From assembly GCF_001649575.2 (NCBI RefSeq), contig NC_051446.1, forward strand, positions 20,135,726 through 20,199,725: 64,000 nucleotides of DNA. The letters are read 5' to 3'. The DNA is from Kryptolebias marmoratus. Lineage: Eukaryota; Chordata; Actinopteri; Cyprinodontiformes; Rivulidae. This document shows, in pieces, positions 23,335 through 35,648 of the stretch. Every line of letters starts with the position of its first letter. The first letter of the stretch is position 1. The translations under genes were made by a program, and so were the position numbers. The notes beneath the pieces are model-generated. The model made no database searches. It worked only from the letters and a program-made list of their open reading frames with translations, and had not been told where the DNA came from.

Positions 23335-25746
23335 ATCTTTAGTTATTTGTCAGTATTTGAAGCGTCTTTAAACTACGCAGCACTGGAACATCCCAATTTT
23401 AAACAAAAGATCTGAAAACAAAAACGTCACAATAGCAGAAAACCTAAAAATGCTCACTTTTAATGGTTTAATATAAAAACTAATCTTTCGATCTCATCAA
23501 TACATGGATGTATGAGGATGTCTCAACTGGGAATGGGCAGAGAGGTAAAATTTACCAAGCAGGAACTCTGCAGAGTCCAACAGAAACCACTTGTGGGAAC
23601 ACTGACTGTCCAAAAAACATAAGGGGCCCTTATTGAAAACATACTGTAGTGATTATTATGTTTCAGCTGGCAAGAAGTTGTTTAAATGATGCAAGTAGCT
23701 TCTCTTTCCTCGGACATGTTGAAAAACACATCTTGTGGTTGTGGAAAATAAGTCTCCAGAAAGGTCAAATTTCCCATTTTGTGGTGAGCAAACAGAAAAC
23801 TAAGGAGACTGCTGAAACGACTAAATTGGGCTACGAACTAGCCAGCAAATTAATAAAACAAGGAACACGGTTTTTTTTTTTTGTCTCCCAACTAACGAAT
23901 CTGGTGCTCGTTTAGGACCAGTAATTTTTTTTCTGTATCGACCACGAGAGCTGACCCTGAAAAAAGTGGTGCTACAGGAAGTCGTTGCTGGGTAAAGAAG
24001 AGCTTTTGTCCAGGGCCTGGAGGGGATGGCACCAGCTTTAAAAATTCCCCAATTAGTGTAGCAATTAGCCTGTTTTGGTTTTTAAAAATGAAACAATGAG
24101 GATCAACATTAAGCAGAACTAAAAACTAGCTGTTATAAATAGATTATTTATAATTCTAAAGTATTTGTACCTATATTACTTCTTCCCGCTGTTCTGCTCT
24201 TTGTAAAGTAACACTGAGAGCCTGACAAGCTGATGTTAGTGAAATAATTAGCTGGTTATTAGCCTCCTTAACAACCCTGCAGCAGTAGGTTGTACAATCC
24301 ATTTCTGAGCAGTTTTCTGCTGCTATGAGTTTATATTTGCAAGAACGTATAGGTGGACGGCGTGTGTTAAAGTAACTTCTAAATGAATGCAGATTTCTCC
24401 CATTAGAATGCAGCACAGTCTCAAGTCAATCAATAATAATGCTGAAGCTGATTAGTGTTCTCACCAACAGAAACAACAATTGTCTCCTGCACAACTTGCC
24501 GTGTTCAGCAGCTAATATAGATAAAATATATTCGTAATTATACCAGCATACAGTGTCATCATGTTGCGCAGCATGAATAAAATGTAGATGTTGATTAAAA
24601 CAATATCTGACGAGATTAGAGCAGCTTTAATCTAACCCGGAGGGAGGGGAATATTGCAGCCTACGAGCAAAACAACATTATTAGCGAAGAAGGACAAAAT
24701 AATATTAATTTAAAGACAGACTGAAGAGCAGAACTGTCCTCGCTGCCGTCACTCAGCCCAGTCGTTGCTGAGTGATAAACATTGGTTGAGCCTCAAATTA
24801 AGGGGGGAACATGAAAGAACCTGAGGCTGAGAGGAACGCGGGCCGTAGCGGATCACTCCTCATCTCTTCAGAAGACAAAACTGAATTTCGGCCCCCCCTT
24901 GATGCTGATGCTGGAGGCTGATGCTTCCCAGCAGCTGCTTTGATTGAGCTAACTAGCATCATTTGATAAAATACAAATAAATAAACAACAACCAGCTCTC
25001 TGCCTCTTTATTTGCAGACAGGCCAGATTATGCTAAATACATATCAAGGTCTTTAATGGCTTAATCAGCCTTGTCATCTAGCCAGCAGGCTCTCTGAGAT
25101 AGTTCATTTCTGATCCCACTGCCACAAATGCCAATATTAAATAGCCACAATAAACAATTTGGCCAGTGGTATAATTTAAATAAATACGGTACTGCAAAGT
25201 GCCTCGGACGGCGAACATTTTGCTGTTAGGAAAACAAGTGATGCAAAAGGAGATGGCGGAGAGAACGTGGTCTCAGCAGATAGTTCTGAAACAGAACATT
25301 TCACATTTTCCACTTGAAAAAGACCAAGAGGAGACAGGAGGGAGCGTGGCTTTGTCTGCCAACTCAGAGTTTGGCTGAAGTGTGAACCTGGATTAAGATG
25401 AGTTGCCCCCGACAGTAGCCCGTTCAGTCCAATGAGGATTTTACCTACGCGTGGAAAAGGAAAGCACAACAAGGCTGCCTTGTTTGTGTGCCGTCATCCT
25501 CCCCCCCCCCGTGCTCTGAGACAATCGCCATGGCAGCCTTATCACGCCGCCACATGCAGTCGGTGGGACAACACTGCCGGTTGTTGGCTCGGGGACAAAT
25601 CACAAGCTGGTTTTAGTTTAATGGTCGCACGAAGGTGACCAGAGGACAGATTCGGGGATCATATATGATGGCCATCTGGAGAGATTTTGCGCTTGTGTGG
25701 TTCTATGAGCACTCTGGTGTGTAAGATGAAACAATTCATAATGGAA
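23335..25746. other. Non-coding block
   Basis: No gene is supported. A frame at 23649-23915 ends in a T-run and its partial resemblance to hAT-derived proteins was too weak to keep. The 24420-25140 stretch is repeat-poor, with AATTA-type cores, and is a candidate conserved non-coding region. Confidence 0.4.
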
Positions 25747-26070
25747 GTTAAAGGGCTAGCATTCGTTGAAGGAACTGGTCAAACCTTTGGGATGACACTA
25801 TCATGGAATCTTGTGAGCTCTGTTAGCAGGACAGGATGACTCTCAGCTACCACCTCGTCAAACCTTAGCTCACTCTCTGTAGCTCTGACTCAGTCATAGC
25901 CATTTATGGGGCTGCTAAGGTCGATTAGATGTGGCAGCCATCTTCAACTGGCTCAACTCCAAAAGTTAATCAGCTGTAAACAAACATCCAGTGATTCCTT
26001 TCAGAGAGTTTCATTAAAATCCGTCAAGTGGTTCATGGGATATTTTGAAAACACACACACAGACTCGGCA
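25747..26070 (-). repeat. Unclassified dispersed repeat, copy C
   Basis: In reverse orientation it runs from the 3' end (GGCTAGCATTCGTTGAAGG) through TGGCAGCCATCTTCAA and AAGTTAATCAGCTGTA to GTGGTTCATGGGATATTTTG, and ends in a short CA tract at about 26050-26063. Confidence 0.8.
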
Positions 26071-27455
26071 TCTGGCGTTAAAATGTTAAGTGACCCCAAC
26101 TCGAATCTTCCAGTAAATAAGATAAAACATTAGTGCCAGTTGTTATGGGCCCATTTTTATACTAATAAAACCACGCAACCTCTGAATATTAACACTCTTT
26201 GAATAATGAATGCAAAAAAAAATAAAAAAATTAAAAACACAACAGTTTCTCTGGGACGCACTAAGTTTTTCTCACAGCTGCGCAGCGACAACACCTGCTG
26301 CGATTTCTCCTGGCGTCTCCGGTGAGCAAACAAATTGCTGTTCCCTCAGGAATGAGTAACTATCTCAGGTGTCTGATCCACCCGGATTCAGCAGCTGGAC
26401 TCAAACTGCCACTCTAATCAAGAAGGATTTCCCCCATTAAACAAAACACCTGCAGCATCAAATATAAAAGCTTTTCTACCTGCCTTTTAAGGCCAGATGA
26501 TTATTCGCCAACATTGCAGACTGGCTGCGGACTTGTTTTTGCCATGAAATAATCTTGTGCCATTTTACAAAATTAATCATTCCAAATTACTCTGTGATTT
26601 GTCATTATAAACTGCTAATTGTATCATTAAAACAACTACTGGTTGTTTATTTGAAATGATTAAACCCACTATTATATCTGCATAGCAGTTTTTTTTAGAC
26701 ATGCTCTGCTTTTCTTTGCAACCCAACATCAGTGGTGATGATGGAATCGATCCACCTGTTGTTTTACCAGAACATCTTGTGATGGAAATCAGAGCAGGTC
26801 AGTCCGAGCAACGTACAGAAATCCCTTAAAACACGAGAACAAATTTAAAGCTGCAGTCAAACCAGGGGTCAGAGCAGGCTGCCACGCTGTAAAGACAAAT
26901 CCGTCAAATCGAAATGACCCAGTGAATGAATATGCTGTCCAAATGTTCGTACTCAACGGTTTTAATGTGCCACGTTTAATTGCAGCACCTATTCATCTTC
27001 AATGTCAGAGCCAAACGAATGAGAAATGAACCAGGCTTAAAAGCTATTAAACTATGCTTTAAAGCACTTGAACTGCGCCGAAGCTTCTGCACTCCGGCTG
27101 ATTATAAAGCAACACTTTCAACTCCTCCCACCCACCGCTGATGGCATTTAACACAACGCAGCTAACCTGTTAGCTTGATTTCCATTTTGATGACCATTTG
27201 ACATGTTGTTAACGGTAGTTCTTTGGCTACATGGCTTCTTATCTCTCCCACGGTCTTCAGGTAAAGATCCTGTTTCATCCCATCTTTAGAAACCACTAAA
27301 CTTGTTACCATGGGGCACTTAGACGATCACAAGTCAGGCTGTCAAAACAATCTTCCACATGTAGGAAAGTGACATTACAGCCAACACGGTGAGCTAATAT
27401 GAACTGCTATAACCATTTGACATGTTGTGGGAGGGGTTTAGGTTGGTTTTACAAA
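26071..27455. other. Non-coding block with a candidate conserved element
   Basis: No gene is supported. The 26440-26690 stretch is repeat-poor and dense in TTAATCATT / CTAATTG / ATTAAA-type homeodomain-like cores, suggestive of conserved regulatory DNA. This is inference from composition only. Confidence 0.35.
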
Positions 27456-27866
27456 TACAGGGTGGGCCATTTATATGGATACACCTTAATAAAATGGAAA
27501 TGGTCGGTGATATTAACTTCCTGTTTCCCAGTCTTCACACATTATAGCAACACTGCAGGAGAAATTCTATCACAGGCTTTCAGTATACCGGTACGTAGTT
27601 TCAGGTGCTGCACATCTTGTATCTTCACAGCAGAGACAATCGCCTTCAGATGACCCCAAAGATAAAAGTCTAAGGGGGTCAGATCGGGAGACCTTGGGGG
27701 CCATTCAACTGGTCCACAACGACCAATCCACTTTCCAGGAAGTGGAAGTGGGAGAAGAGGGTTGCATTGACAATCCAACACATTTCATAAGTGGTCAGAA
27801 ACATTTAAATAACTTTTAAATAACTCATGAAAGAATAAAGTTAAGTTAAAACCAAGCACAAAATTT
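27456..27866 (-). mobile_element. Mariner-type element, truncated and internally rearranged
   Basis: The left end TACAGGGTGGGCCATTTA flanks a 3' transposase remnant read on the minus strand at about 27740-27542. It keeps the characteristic WPPRSPDLTPLDFYLWGHLK block that ends the catalytic domain. The following 125 bases (27741-27866) match, from memory of the family, the segment normally lying between the terminal repeat and the end of the coding region, but in inverted orientation. The right terminal repeat is absent. The element is dead. Confidence 0.85.
27542..27740 (-). pseudogene. Mariner transposase C-terminal remnant
   Basis: About 66 codons remain open, covering the last part of the DDD/DDE domain (SPDLTPLDF) and the C-terminal helices (LKLRTGILKACDRISPAVL). 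The N-terminal DNA-binding region and the first two catalytic aspartates are missing. Confidence 0.8.
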
Positions 27867-30069
27867 GAAGACCTACTCATCAAGACCGCTTTAAAAAAGA
27901 AAACTATAAAAAGAATTTGCACAGTTCTGCATAAAATAACGCTTTGGTCTAAGATGTTTTCCTAATCTCTCTGAATTTTCCAAGATCAAAATTAATTATG
28001 ATCATTATTCCACATCCATTGCAGGAATCAAAGTCTACTGGAGGACATAATAACTTCTTGAGATAAGTCATTAGCCTGTAGAGGAAGTGTGGCGCATGCC
28101 CTTCATTATAAGTGCACAACACAGAGTTGTCTACATCATGTAGCAGAACAAATATGCTGGCAGTGGGGGTAATGGTGCGTCCAGCTTCATTTTCCAGCAC
28201 TACAATCATGTCTACCTCTCTGTGCATTGGCTCCAGGAGGGGCCCAGCAGCTTAACAAGCCTCCTGGGGACCCGGGCAGCAGAGAAGAGATGATTTTTAC
28301 CTCCGGACGCAGTCTGACTGGCCTACACAAACACACATGTACACACATGTGGGCAGAGGCAAACAAGTGGGTTTTAAAATGTACGCTCATGAGGCTTTAA
28401 ATGCAGTTTTTCACCCACCAGAAAGAGCCGTGGCGAAGCGGTAATCTCATTTACATCCCCTAAGTGACTGTTTGCTGCAGAGGTCAACATTCACGCACTG
28501 CTTTCTGCAGTATCTGACATGTGCTGTGCACCAGGAGAAAATTATTCTAATCAATAGGCATTGATTATCAATAGGTGTTAGGAGTGTGCTAATACCAGCA
28601 AGCAAGGTTGACTATGGGGCGTTTAGCTCTGAAGCAATAGTAAATAAAAGAGGGGCAAAACGTAATTATGAGGACTCTGCTTGCAAAATGAAACAACATC
28701 AAGGGACATGGAGTGTGGACGTACACAAGCAGTGATTAGTTTTCTAAAAAGTAAGCGATGACACAAAGTTTTATGGCTTCAACTCGTGTGTGCAGTTTTG
28801 TTTTGTCCAATTTTAAAGCGGAAAAATAAAGAAAGCCCGATAAAGAACCACAAGAGATTTGAGCCCTGAGATAACCTTCTTCACAGACCTCAGACTTTGG
28901 CCTTTTCTTCAGAGCCGAAGCTGGATTAGAGTCGTCATTAGCAAAACAAAACAAAAAAAATCACCTGATGCAGAATTTTCAGCTTTAAAAATACTTTCAA
29001 GTCTTGTCCCAAACGTGAGCATTCACAGGTGCCTGCACGCAGCTGCCTTGGCACTCTGATGAAGTAAAATAAACTGATACCCACAAAGCAGGAAAGGTTT
29101 TTACAGAGAGGCGGTTTTATTTTTGAGTCTAAGCAAAGTGCTCAGTTTGTAACATAACTGAAAAATAAGCCGACTCTGGAGTGTCGATGCTGCGAGGCCA
29201 AATTCTTGGAAGAGTAATCTTCTTAAAACCCCTGCTGCATCTTCGCCACACATCTGATTTAAAAACTAAAGTGGATCTTTGAGATTACAGCAGGCAAATA
29301 CATGTTTGAGGGAATAGAAAGTGCTGAATTTTCCGCCAACGATCAAACGCACGTGTGCAGCACGTGTGTTCGAGACGGCGCCGTGGCCGGCAGCTCAGAG
29401 ATGATTTCGCAATTAGAAAAGAAAAAGAAAATGGATCCAATTAAAGAGCCGTGATCGAGAGAAAGCTGCAGCCAGTGGCTCATTTGTGGTCACCATGGTA
29501 ACCACACAACTGTGCCTGTCACTCCCTGACAGCTAAGTTATCAAAAGGCGGACAGACTAAAAAAGAAGCAAAAATCTACAAGTCTGAGTTTGAAAATTCT
29601 TCACTCTGATGGTCACACATGTAAGTTTTTATGTCTCTACCGTGTTTTCTGTAGGAGATATTAGAAGTTTATTAAAAAAAACTTCAATTCTTGTTTTGAA
29701 GAGAATGTTTTAAACTACAATATAAGCTTGGCTGTGAACTCACTGCATTCTGGGAAGACTTAAGAGAAAACGGCAAGTTTTGTAGCAGCAAGAACTTCAC
29801 CGGGTGACAGAAGACAAAGATCCCTACGTTTTGATGTATAATCTTTAAACGACTGAAAGGTTTGAGCGGGACATCGTTACTGTCAGCTGAACATTCTGCG
29901 GAAAAAATGCCAGAAATATCCAACAACCTAAACTGTTGATTTTGTAAAAACTGGAAACGGGATTAAAATGCCAGTTCAGACACGTGAAGTCCAATTTTCG
30001 GTCATCTGTTTTAGCTTTGAATGATGTCTCTACTGTGAGGTGTGCCTGAGCTGGAGAGCTCCGAAGAGG
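27867..30069. other. Non-coding block
   Basis: No gene is supported. A minus-strand frame at 27949-28227 (92 codons) is unrecognised and has no convincing splice context. The 28430-28650 part is repeat-poor, with well-spaced ATTA and CAATAG motifs, and may be a conserved element. Confidence 0.4.
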
Positions 30070-30560
30070 GCTGGGTTTTTACCATTACAAGCTCATTTAT
30101 GAAGCACTTTAAAAACAACATCGATGACCAAAGTGCTGTACACCAACAAAGACAAACACGAGAGGTAAAACACACAAAATTCCAAAACAAGAATAAAAAC
30201 TATACAATCAGATAAAAGAAAAAACACAATCAAAGCAATAAAACCATAAAAGCCAACATCTCAAACCGAGTTCAAAGAGATGATTTAAAAACAGGAAGTG
30301 AGTCGGCCTGTCTGGGCTGCAAAGGCAGATCGGTCCACGGTTCAGGGGCAGCGTGTGAAAACGTTCAGCCACCTCTTAACCTCCTCTTTGACTTCGGGAC
30401 GACCAACAGGAACCGATCTGCTGACCCGAGAGAGCGCGAGGGAGCGTACAGCTGGAGCGGCTCGGACAGATACTGAGGGGCGAGACCATTTAAACTTTAA
30501 AATCAATCCAGAAACGAACTGGAAAACGATGCAGAGACGCTAAAACTGGAGTGATGTCAT
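30070..30560. repeat. Probable dispersed repeat fragment (teleost-type, family uncertain)
   Basis: The stretch GCAAAGGCAGATCGGTCCAC followed by an AAACTTTAAAATCAATCC block and ...GGAGTGATGTCATCTCGTTT resembles a sequence I recall as common in fish genomes. I cannot assign the family from memory. The short frame it holds is not a gene. Confidence 0.4.
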
Positions 30561-30839
30561 CTCGTTTTCTGGTACCAGTTTTATTACACGTTTTGCCAAA
30601 TCCTCATTGATCTCCAATTTTTTTTTTCTTACTGCTTTTTTTGCAAACAACGTTTACATTTTTTTATCATTCCACAGCCAAAAGCTATAGCACACTATTC
30701 CAGATCGAGGCACACATTTTGGTGTTAATTTGCATGTTTTATTTCAAACCTGTGTGATGAGATACAGGTCAAAAGATATTTAACAGAACAGTAAAGAGTT
30801 GCTTCAATGCTTATGCACTAGCTCTCTTAAAAACATCAA

Positions 30840-31090
30840 TCTTAACCATGAACCAAGGTTAAAGATTTGAACCCACATACAGGTCTGGATTTCCACCCTG
30901 ATCAGGATTAACTTAACCATAACTTAATGCAATTCAGACCTTAACCGTAAACCTAAGCACCTAACCCCAAAATGATGTTCCACCATATTAGGACCAGGCT
31001 TTGGGCCCCATAAGGACTACCAGTCCTGATGAGGTAGGTGATTATATCAGAAAAGGCCCTAAAAAGGTAACAAAACCTAAGTACCAAGAA
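30840..31090. repeat. Possible dispersed repeat fragment rich in TTAACC / CCTAA motifs
   Basis: Scattered TTAACC, CCTAACCCC and ACCATATTAGGACCAGGC motifs resemble a degraded dispersed repeat seen in fish introns. Similarity is by recollection only, and no termini were found. Confidence 0.3.
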
Positions 31091-34000
31091 CACACAAACA
31101 TAAAACTCACAGATGTGCGCCTCACTTCACTCAAGCTGAAAATCACACCCAGGTTGGTCGTGACTTGACCAGTGGCTCTTCAGGCGCAACGTGTGGTCGT
31201 TTTCAACCAGATTTGTCTCCATTAAAACCATCTCCGTGTTTGCTGACATGCAAATCGCCAAAGGAGTTCTTGAGGAATAATTATTCAAATGAGAACCAGA
31301 ATCATTCTGCTCACAACTCAGGCCAAGATTATTTATCGAACTGTTTCTTAATTTTCAAGCATCTTTTAAAAAAATAAATAAATAAATAAATAACAGCTCA
31401 GTTATTATCAATTTTGATGATACCAGAGATGAAAACACTTGATTTGATACGCTCCAGAGCCAAACACCAGAAATCAACATTACACCCACATCACCTATAA
31501 TTACCCATAAAATAAGAATGTCATTAATAAGACTCCCTGACTGCACTGAAGCTGGCTCTTGAATCCACATAGTTTGTTAGAAAAGACGAGTAAGATCAAA
31601 TGGTTTCAAGCTTTTTACCTTCACAGATTCGGTCCAGTCGCTGCCTCTTCACTTTGTGTTTGTCAGTCAGGGACATGGCGTCAAACGCGGCGCGGCACAG
31701 GACGGCACGGCTTGGCACAGCACGGTGGGGAACCTCTCCTCCTCAGCCGCCAAATACTGACAAGGTTCAGACTCCTAGTGCACTGTCAGCACTACTCCCC
31801 GGGGCATACCGCCTCGGCACATACACCTACAAACACAAAGACACACGGTTTAACACACACACACACACACACGCATGCACACACGCTGCAAACGCACACT
31901 TTACTGTCATAAAAGCACAACAAATCTCTTACTTAAAAGACATTTTAGAGTCCTTGACAACAAAGTCACTCTGTTTCTTGCTCACAAAGAGCTCCAGGCA
32001 ACAGATATACAGGAAATCACTGATTCACACACATTCTCACACACACACACACACACGCTTCCCGACACTGGTTTCGCCAAAGTGCTCCGTTTTCGCTCTA
32101 AAAAGCGACAAAACTTTGACGCTCTAAAAGCTCCACTTTTCCTCTGTTTGACGAGTGTTCTCCTACATCTGAATCTCCATCTGACTCATCACATTCTTTA
32201 TTGTTTGCGCTGACATCTGAGGCATTTTTATTCAGAAATAACAGAGCGGGGGTTTTTTTTGTTTTTTTTATTCCCAATAAAAGTCACTCAAAGCTATTCA
32301 AACACAAGTAGAAGGCATTAATGTGACAAAAGCTGATTTAAGCAAATGTGAAGGATGCCGTCAGGGAAAATTTATTATTTGACAAAACAAAGCTGCACAG
32401 AGGAAGATGTGTAATGGCACATTTAAACCAACAGAGGGTACTTAAAATCTACTCAGAGGGAAGCACATAATTATACTTTTCTTACACTTTAATGCATTAA
32501 AACAGAGGCAGATCACTGAATCCTTATTTCCTCTTTGAGCAAAAACCGTCTTCAACCTTTCGTTCCAAAGCAAACACTGGCAAGTGCAAACACACAGCTC
32601 TTGCTCTCGTTTTTCATGCACAAAGATCATAAAGTTAAAACCCCATTTGCTTTTTATGATTAACAAACTTAAAAGCTTTCAGTTCACTGGAAATGTTACC
32701 CCACAGGCCTTCAATTCAGAATCGCTGTCAGTGCAACTATTTGAACAATTGCATCTTTGTTGGAGGGAAAACAGAGGAGAATGCATTTCTTCTCAGGCAG
32801 TACATGAAGAGAGAGGATCAGTTTCTAAGTGAATTAGAACAAAGTTACTAGAACACAGCTGGGATTAAATGTTCTCGCTCGGGAAACTAATATTCCACGT
32901 TTTGCTCGTTTGTGACCAGAGCCCGAGGTGCCTCTTCTCTAAGAAAAGTCAAACAAAAACCAACAAAATAAAATCTATTTCCGTACCAAAACAAAGAAAG
33001 AAAGAAAAAAAAAAGGCATCAGTGCTTCTTAACAATCTTATGTAGTCAGAAAAGAGCTGAAGATAAAAACAGAATAAAGAGATCAACAGCACTTTCTGTT
33101 TCCGTCAGCGAGGTGAGGGGAGGTGCAGATCGGAGGTGACCCGCGCTGCAGCCTTCAGAGTAATTTGCCAGAATTGGCCTGTCGAGTCTGCAGCTCAAAG
33201 CTGGTGTGGGTGGTGGAGGAATCTGACATTATCAGGACACCTCGGCACCTCGGAGACCCGTCGCACTTGGAGGTACAAAAAAAAGTACGGCACACTTTGA
33301 GAGACGAGCCGTAACGTTTTCTTTTCCTCAAAGTAAAATCATTCAGTTCCTTATAAGTGATCAAATGATTAAAGCTGCGTGTGTTTTAGGTCGGTCCTCC
33401 ATGTGCTGTAAAAACCAGGCTGACCCATCATTAGATGAAGACAAGACCTTTGAGAGGGGTTGCTGAACGTCTGGAACGAAGCCGAGCCTGTCAGTAACTT
33501 TGGCGTGTCCCATAATAACCCCAATGCACTGGTATCTGAAGATTTTGGAGCTGGATTTAGACATATTTCTGTAAATCTTTCACCCGTTCCTGAGAGGTTT
33601 TTGTAACGAAACGAGCCACATTGTTCTGCATGAAGAGGCTGCAGCCATCAGGAATTACACTGCTTTCCATTTGACCTCCAACCAGAAGTTGGGATTTGGC
33701 CCTGCACTGACGTTGCACCTAATTTGCCATTTCTAGCTTGGAAAATCACTATCTAATAATTATGCTTAAGAACCAGGCAATACAAGCTGACAAGAGTGTA
33801 TTTCTCTGCATTTTATACATTCAAACACCGTGGCAACATGTTTCCTAATTGAAGCAGAACTGATCTGATTTAAAAAAAGATGCAAAAAGTGAAAATAAAT
33901 AGTTTATTATTGCAGCTACCGCTAGTTTTCACGAACACGGCAGCCATATTGGATATTGAGAATTCTGATTTCCAATTACAAATGGACAGGGGTGGGAATC

Positions 34001-34768
34001 TTTAGGCGCCTTCTCGATTCAATGATGATCTTGAAACTTATATGAGTATAGATTACTTTACATAAATTAACACAGATTTATACATTTTCATTTCTAATAA
34101 GTCAAAAAGCCCCGTTCCTCACAGGCTGCTGACCAACAATTAGCATAGATGCTAACTTCACATTAAACATTTCAAAGTCATAACTAAAGACAGTTGTGCT
34201 GTGATAACTTCAACTAATATTTTCAGTCATATATTCTTCAGGGTTCAGCAAAGAAAAGGCAGGAAAGATGTGAAAACACAGTTTTGCCAAAACATGGAAG
34301 CTATGGCAGCTCTACGAGGACAAACGTCACCGCAGCGACTCCGCACATATAAACTCCATCTTACCAATAAGATATGATTTTGTGATAAAACAATCATCCA
34401 TCTGTGGATTTTTGTGGTTATGGGATCAGTGAAGCCATAACAAACATAACGTTGTCTTAAACAATTGCGTTACAAGGTCAGTACTGTATTTTCTGTAGTG
34501 GAAAAAGTGACTTTGACAAGAGGAAGCCTCACACCAGATTACTTCCAGGTCTTTCCAACAATGCAGCAGTCTGGCTCCAGCCTGTTAGCAGCCGCTGGAT
34601 GGCCTCACCCTGCTACTTGATTCATTTCAGCCGCCTTTCAGTCCCTCCTCCTGCCTTTTCATCTGTCCGTCTTTCTGTAGTGCTGCAGCCTCTGAGGTCT
34701 CTCACACAGAGTCATCAATCACTGGGACCTCTTTACTGGTGTGTGTGTGTGTGGGGGGGGGGGGGGGG
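31091..34768. other. Non-coding block with microsatellites
   Basis: No gene is supported. There is an AAAT tract near 31371-31393, CA tracts near 31854-31871 and 32036-32056, and a short GT tract that begins at about 34740 and runs into a G homopolymer before the gap. The frame at 31600-32127 is driven by the CA tracts. Confidence 0.5.
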
Positions 34769-34792
34769 NNNNNNNNNNNNNNNNNNNNNNNN
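34769..34792. other. Assembly gap (24 N) inside a G homopolymer
   Basis: Ns are bordered on both sides by G runs (34753-34768 and 34793-34806), directly after a GT tract. Gap size and the G runs are unlikely to be exact. Confidence 1.
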
Positions 34793-35404
34793 GGGGGGGG
34801 GGGGGGACATCAAGAGTGAGTGGGTAGGAAGTGCAGAAAGAGAGTGCTCATTTCCACAAAGGCTAAATCTCCATTTCTACATCTCCTCTTTCTTGTTTTA
34901 CTCCATTTTTAAATCAACAACAAGCAGATTTATCCCAAAACTCAGAAAACACCTCCTCCCTCCATAACTTTCTACAATACAACCTTAAATAATCCCTCTT
35001 TTTTTTTTTTTTTATGAAACACGTGATGCTGGCCACAATCTCATCAAAGTGCAGGAAAAAAAGGAAAGTCTGGAAAGCGTATTTGAGCGGGGATTTTGCA
35101 CACTCAATCCAAACACAAAGGTCACATACATGAATCCTAATTTTTAAGAGGCATTAGAAGTCAGATGATCGATAAAGCTCCCTGGCCGCGTGGCCCCCAG
35201 CTCGCTGGCTGGAAGAGAAACATTCGGGCGCATGAGGCCGAGACAATAAACGTAGGAATCCATATCTGTTACGGCCGAGCTCCGTCTCCCAAAGGGACGG
35301 CTCCGCTGCGAGCACAATCACACGCCACAAACTCTGCCCGACGTCAGCAACACAGAGATCACTGTCTGAACGTGGAGCGCCGAGGTGGGGGAAGGGCCCT
35401 CGTT

Positions 35405-35407
<3 letters not shown>

Positions 35408-35434
<27 letters not shown>
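35408..35434. repeat. (GT)n microsatellite leading into a G run and gap
   Basis: An alternating GT tract is followed by 14 G and then Ns. The true repeat probably continues into the gap. Confidence 0.85.
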
Positions 35435-35437
<3 letters not shown>

Positions 35438-35448
35438 GGGGGGGGGGG

Positions 35449-35648
35449 NNNNNNNNNNNNNNNNNNNNNNNNNNNNNNNNNNNNNNNNNNNNNNNNNNNN
35501 NNNNNNNNNNNNNNNNNNNNNNNNNNNNNNNNNNNNNNNNNNNNNNNNNNNNNNNNNNNNNNNNNNNNNNNNNNNNNNNNNNNNNNNNNNNNNNNNNNNN
35601 NNNNNNNNNNNNNNNNNNNNNNNNNNNNNNNNNNNNNNNNNNNNNNNN
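35449..35648. other. Assembly gap (200 N)
   Basis: Exactly 200 Ns, preceded by a G homopolymer. The round size suggests a placeholder length. Confidence 1.

Noticed and set aside
23649..23915. Frame with weak resemblance to hAT-derived domesticated proteins
   Set aside because: Only a short, low-confidence similarity. It ends in a T homopolymer and no catalytic motif is visible.
27949..28227. 92-codon minus-strand frame with protein-like composition
   Set aside because: Not recognised, no paired splice sites, and adjacent to a rearranged transposon. It could not be supported as an exon.
28430..28500. GTGGCGAAGCGGTAATCTC resembling a tRNA D arm
   Set aside because: No anticodon stem, T arm or acceptor pairing could be found in the following 70 bases.
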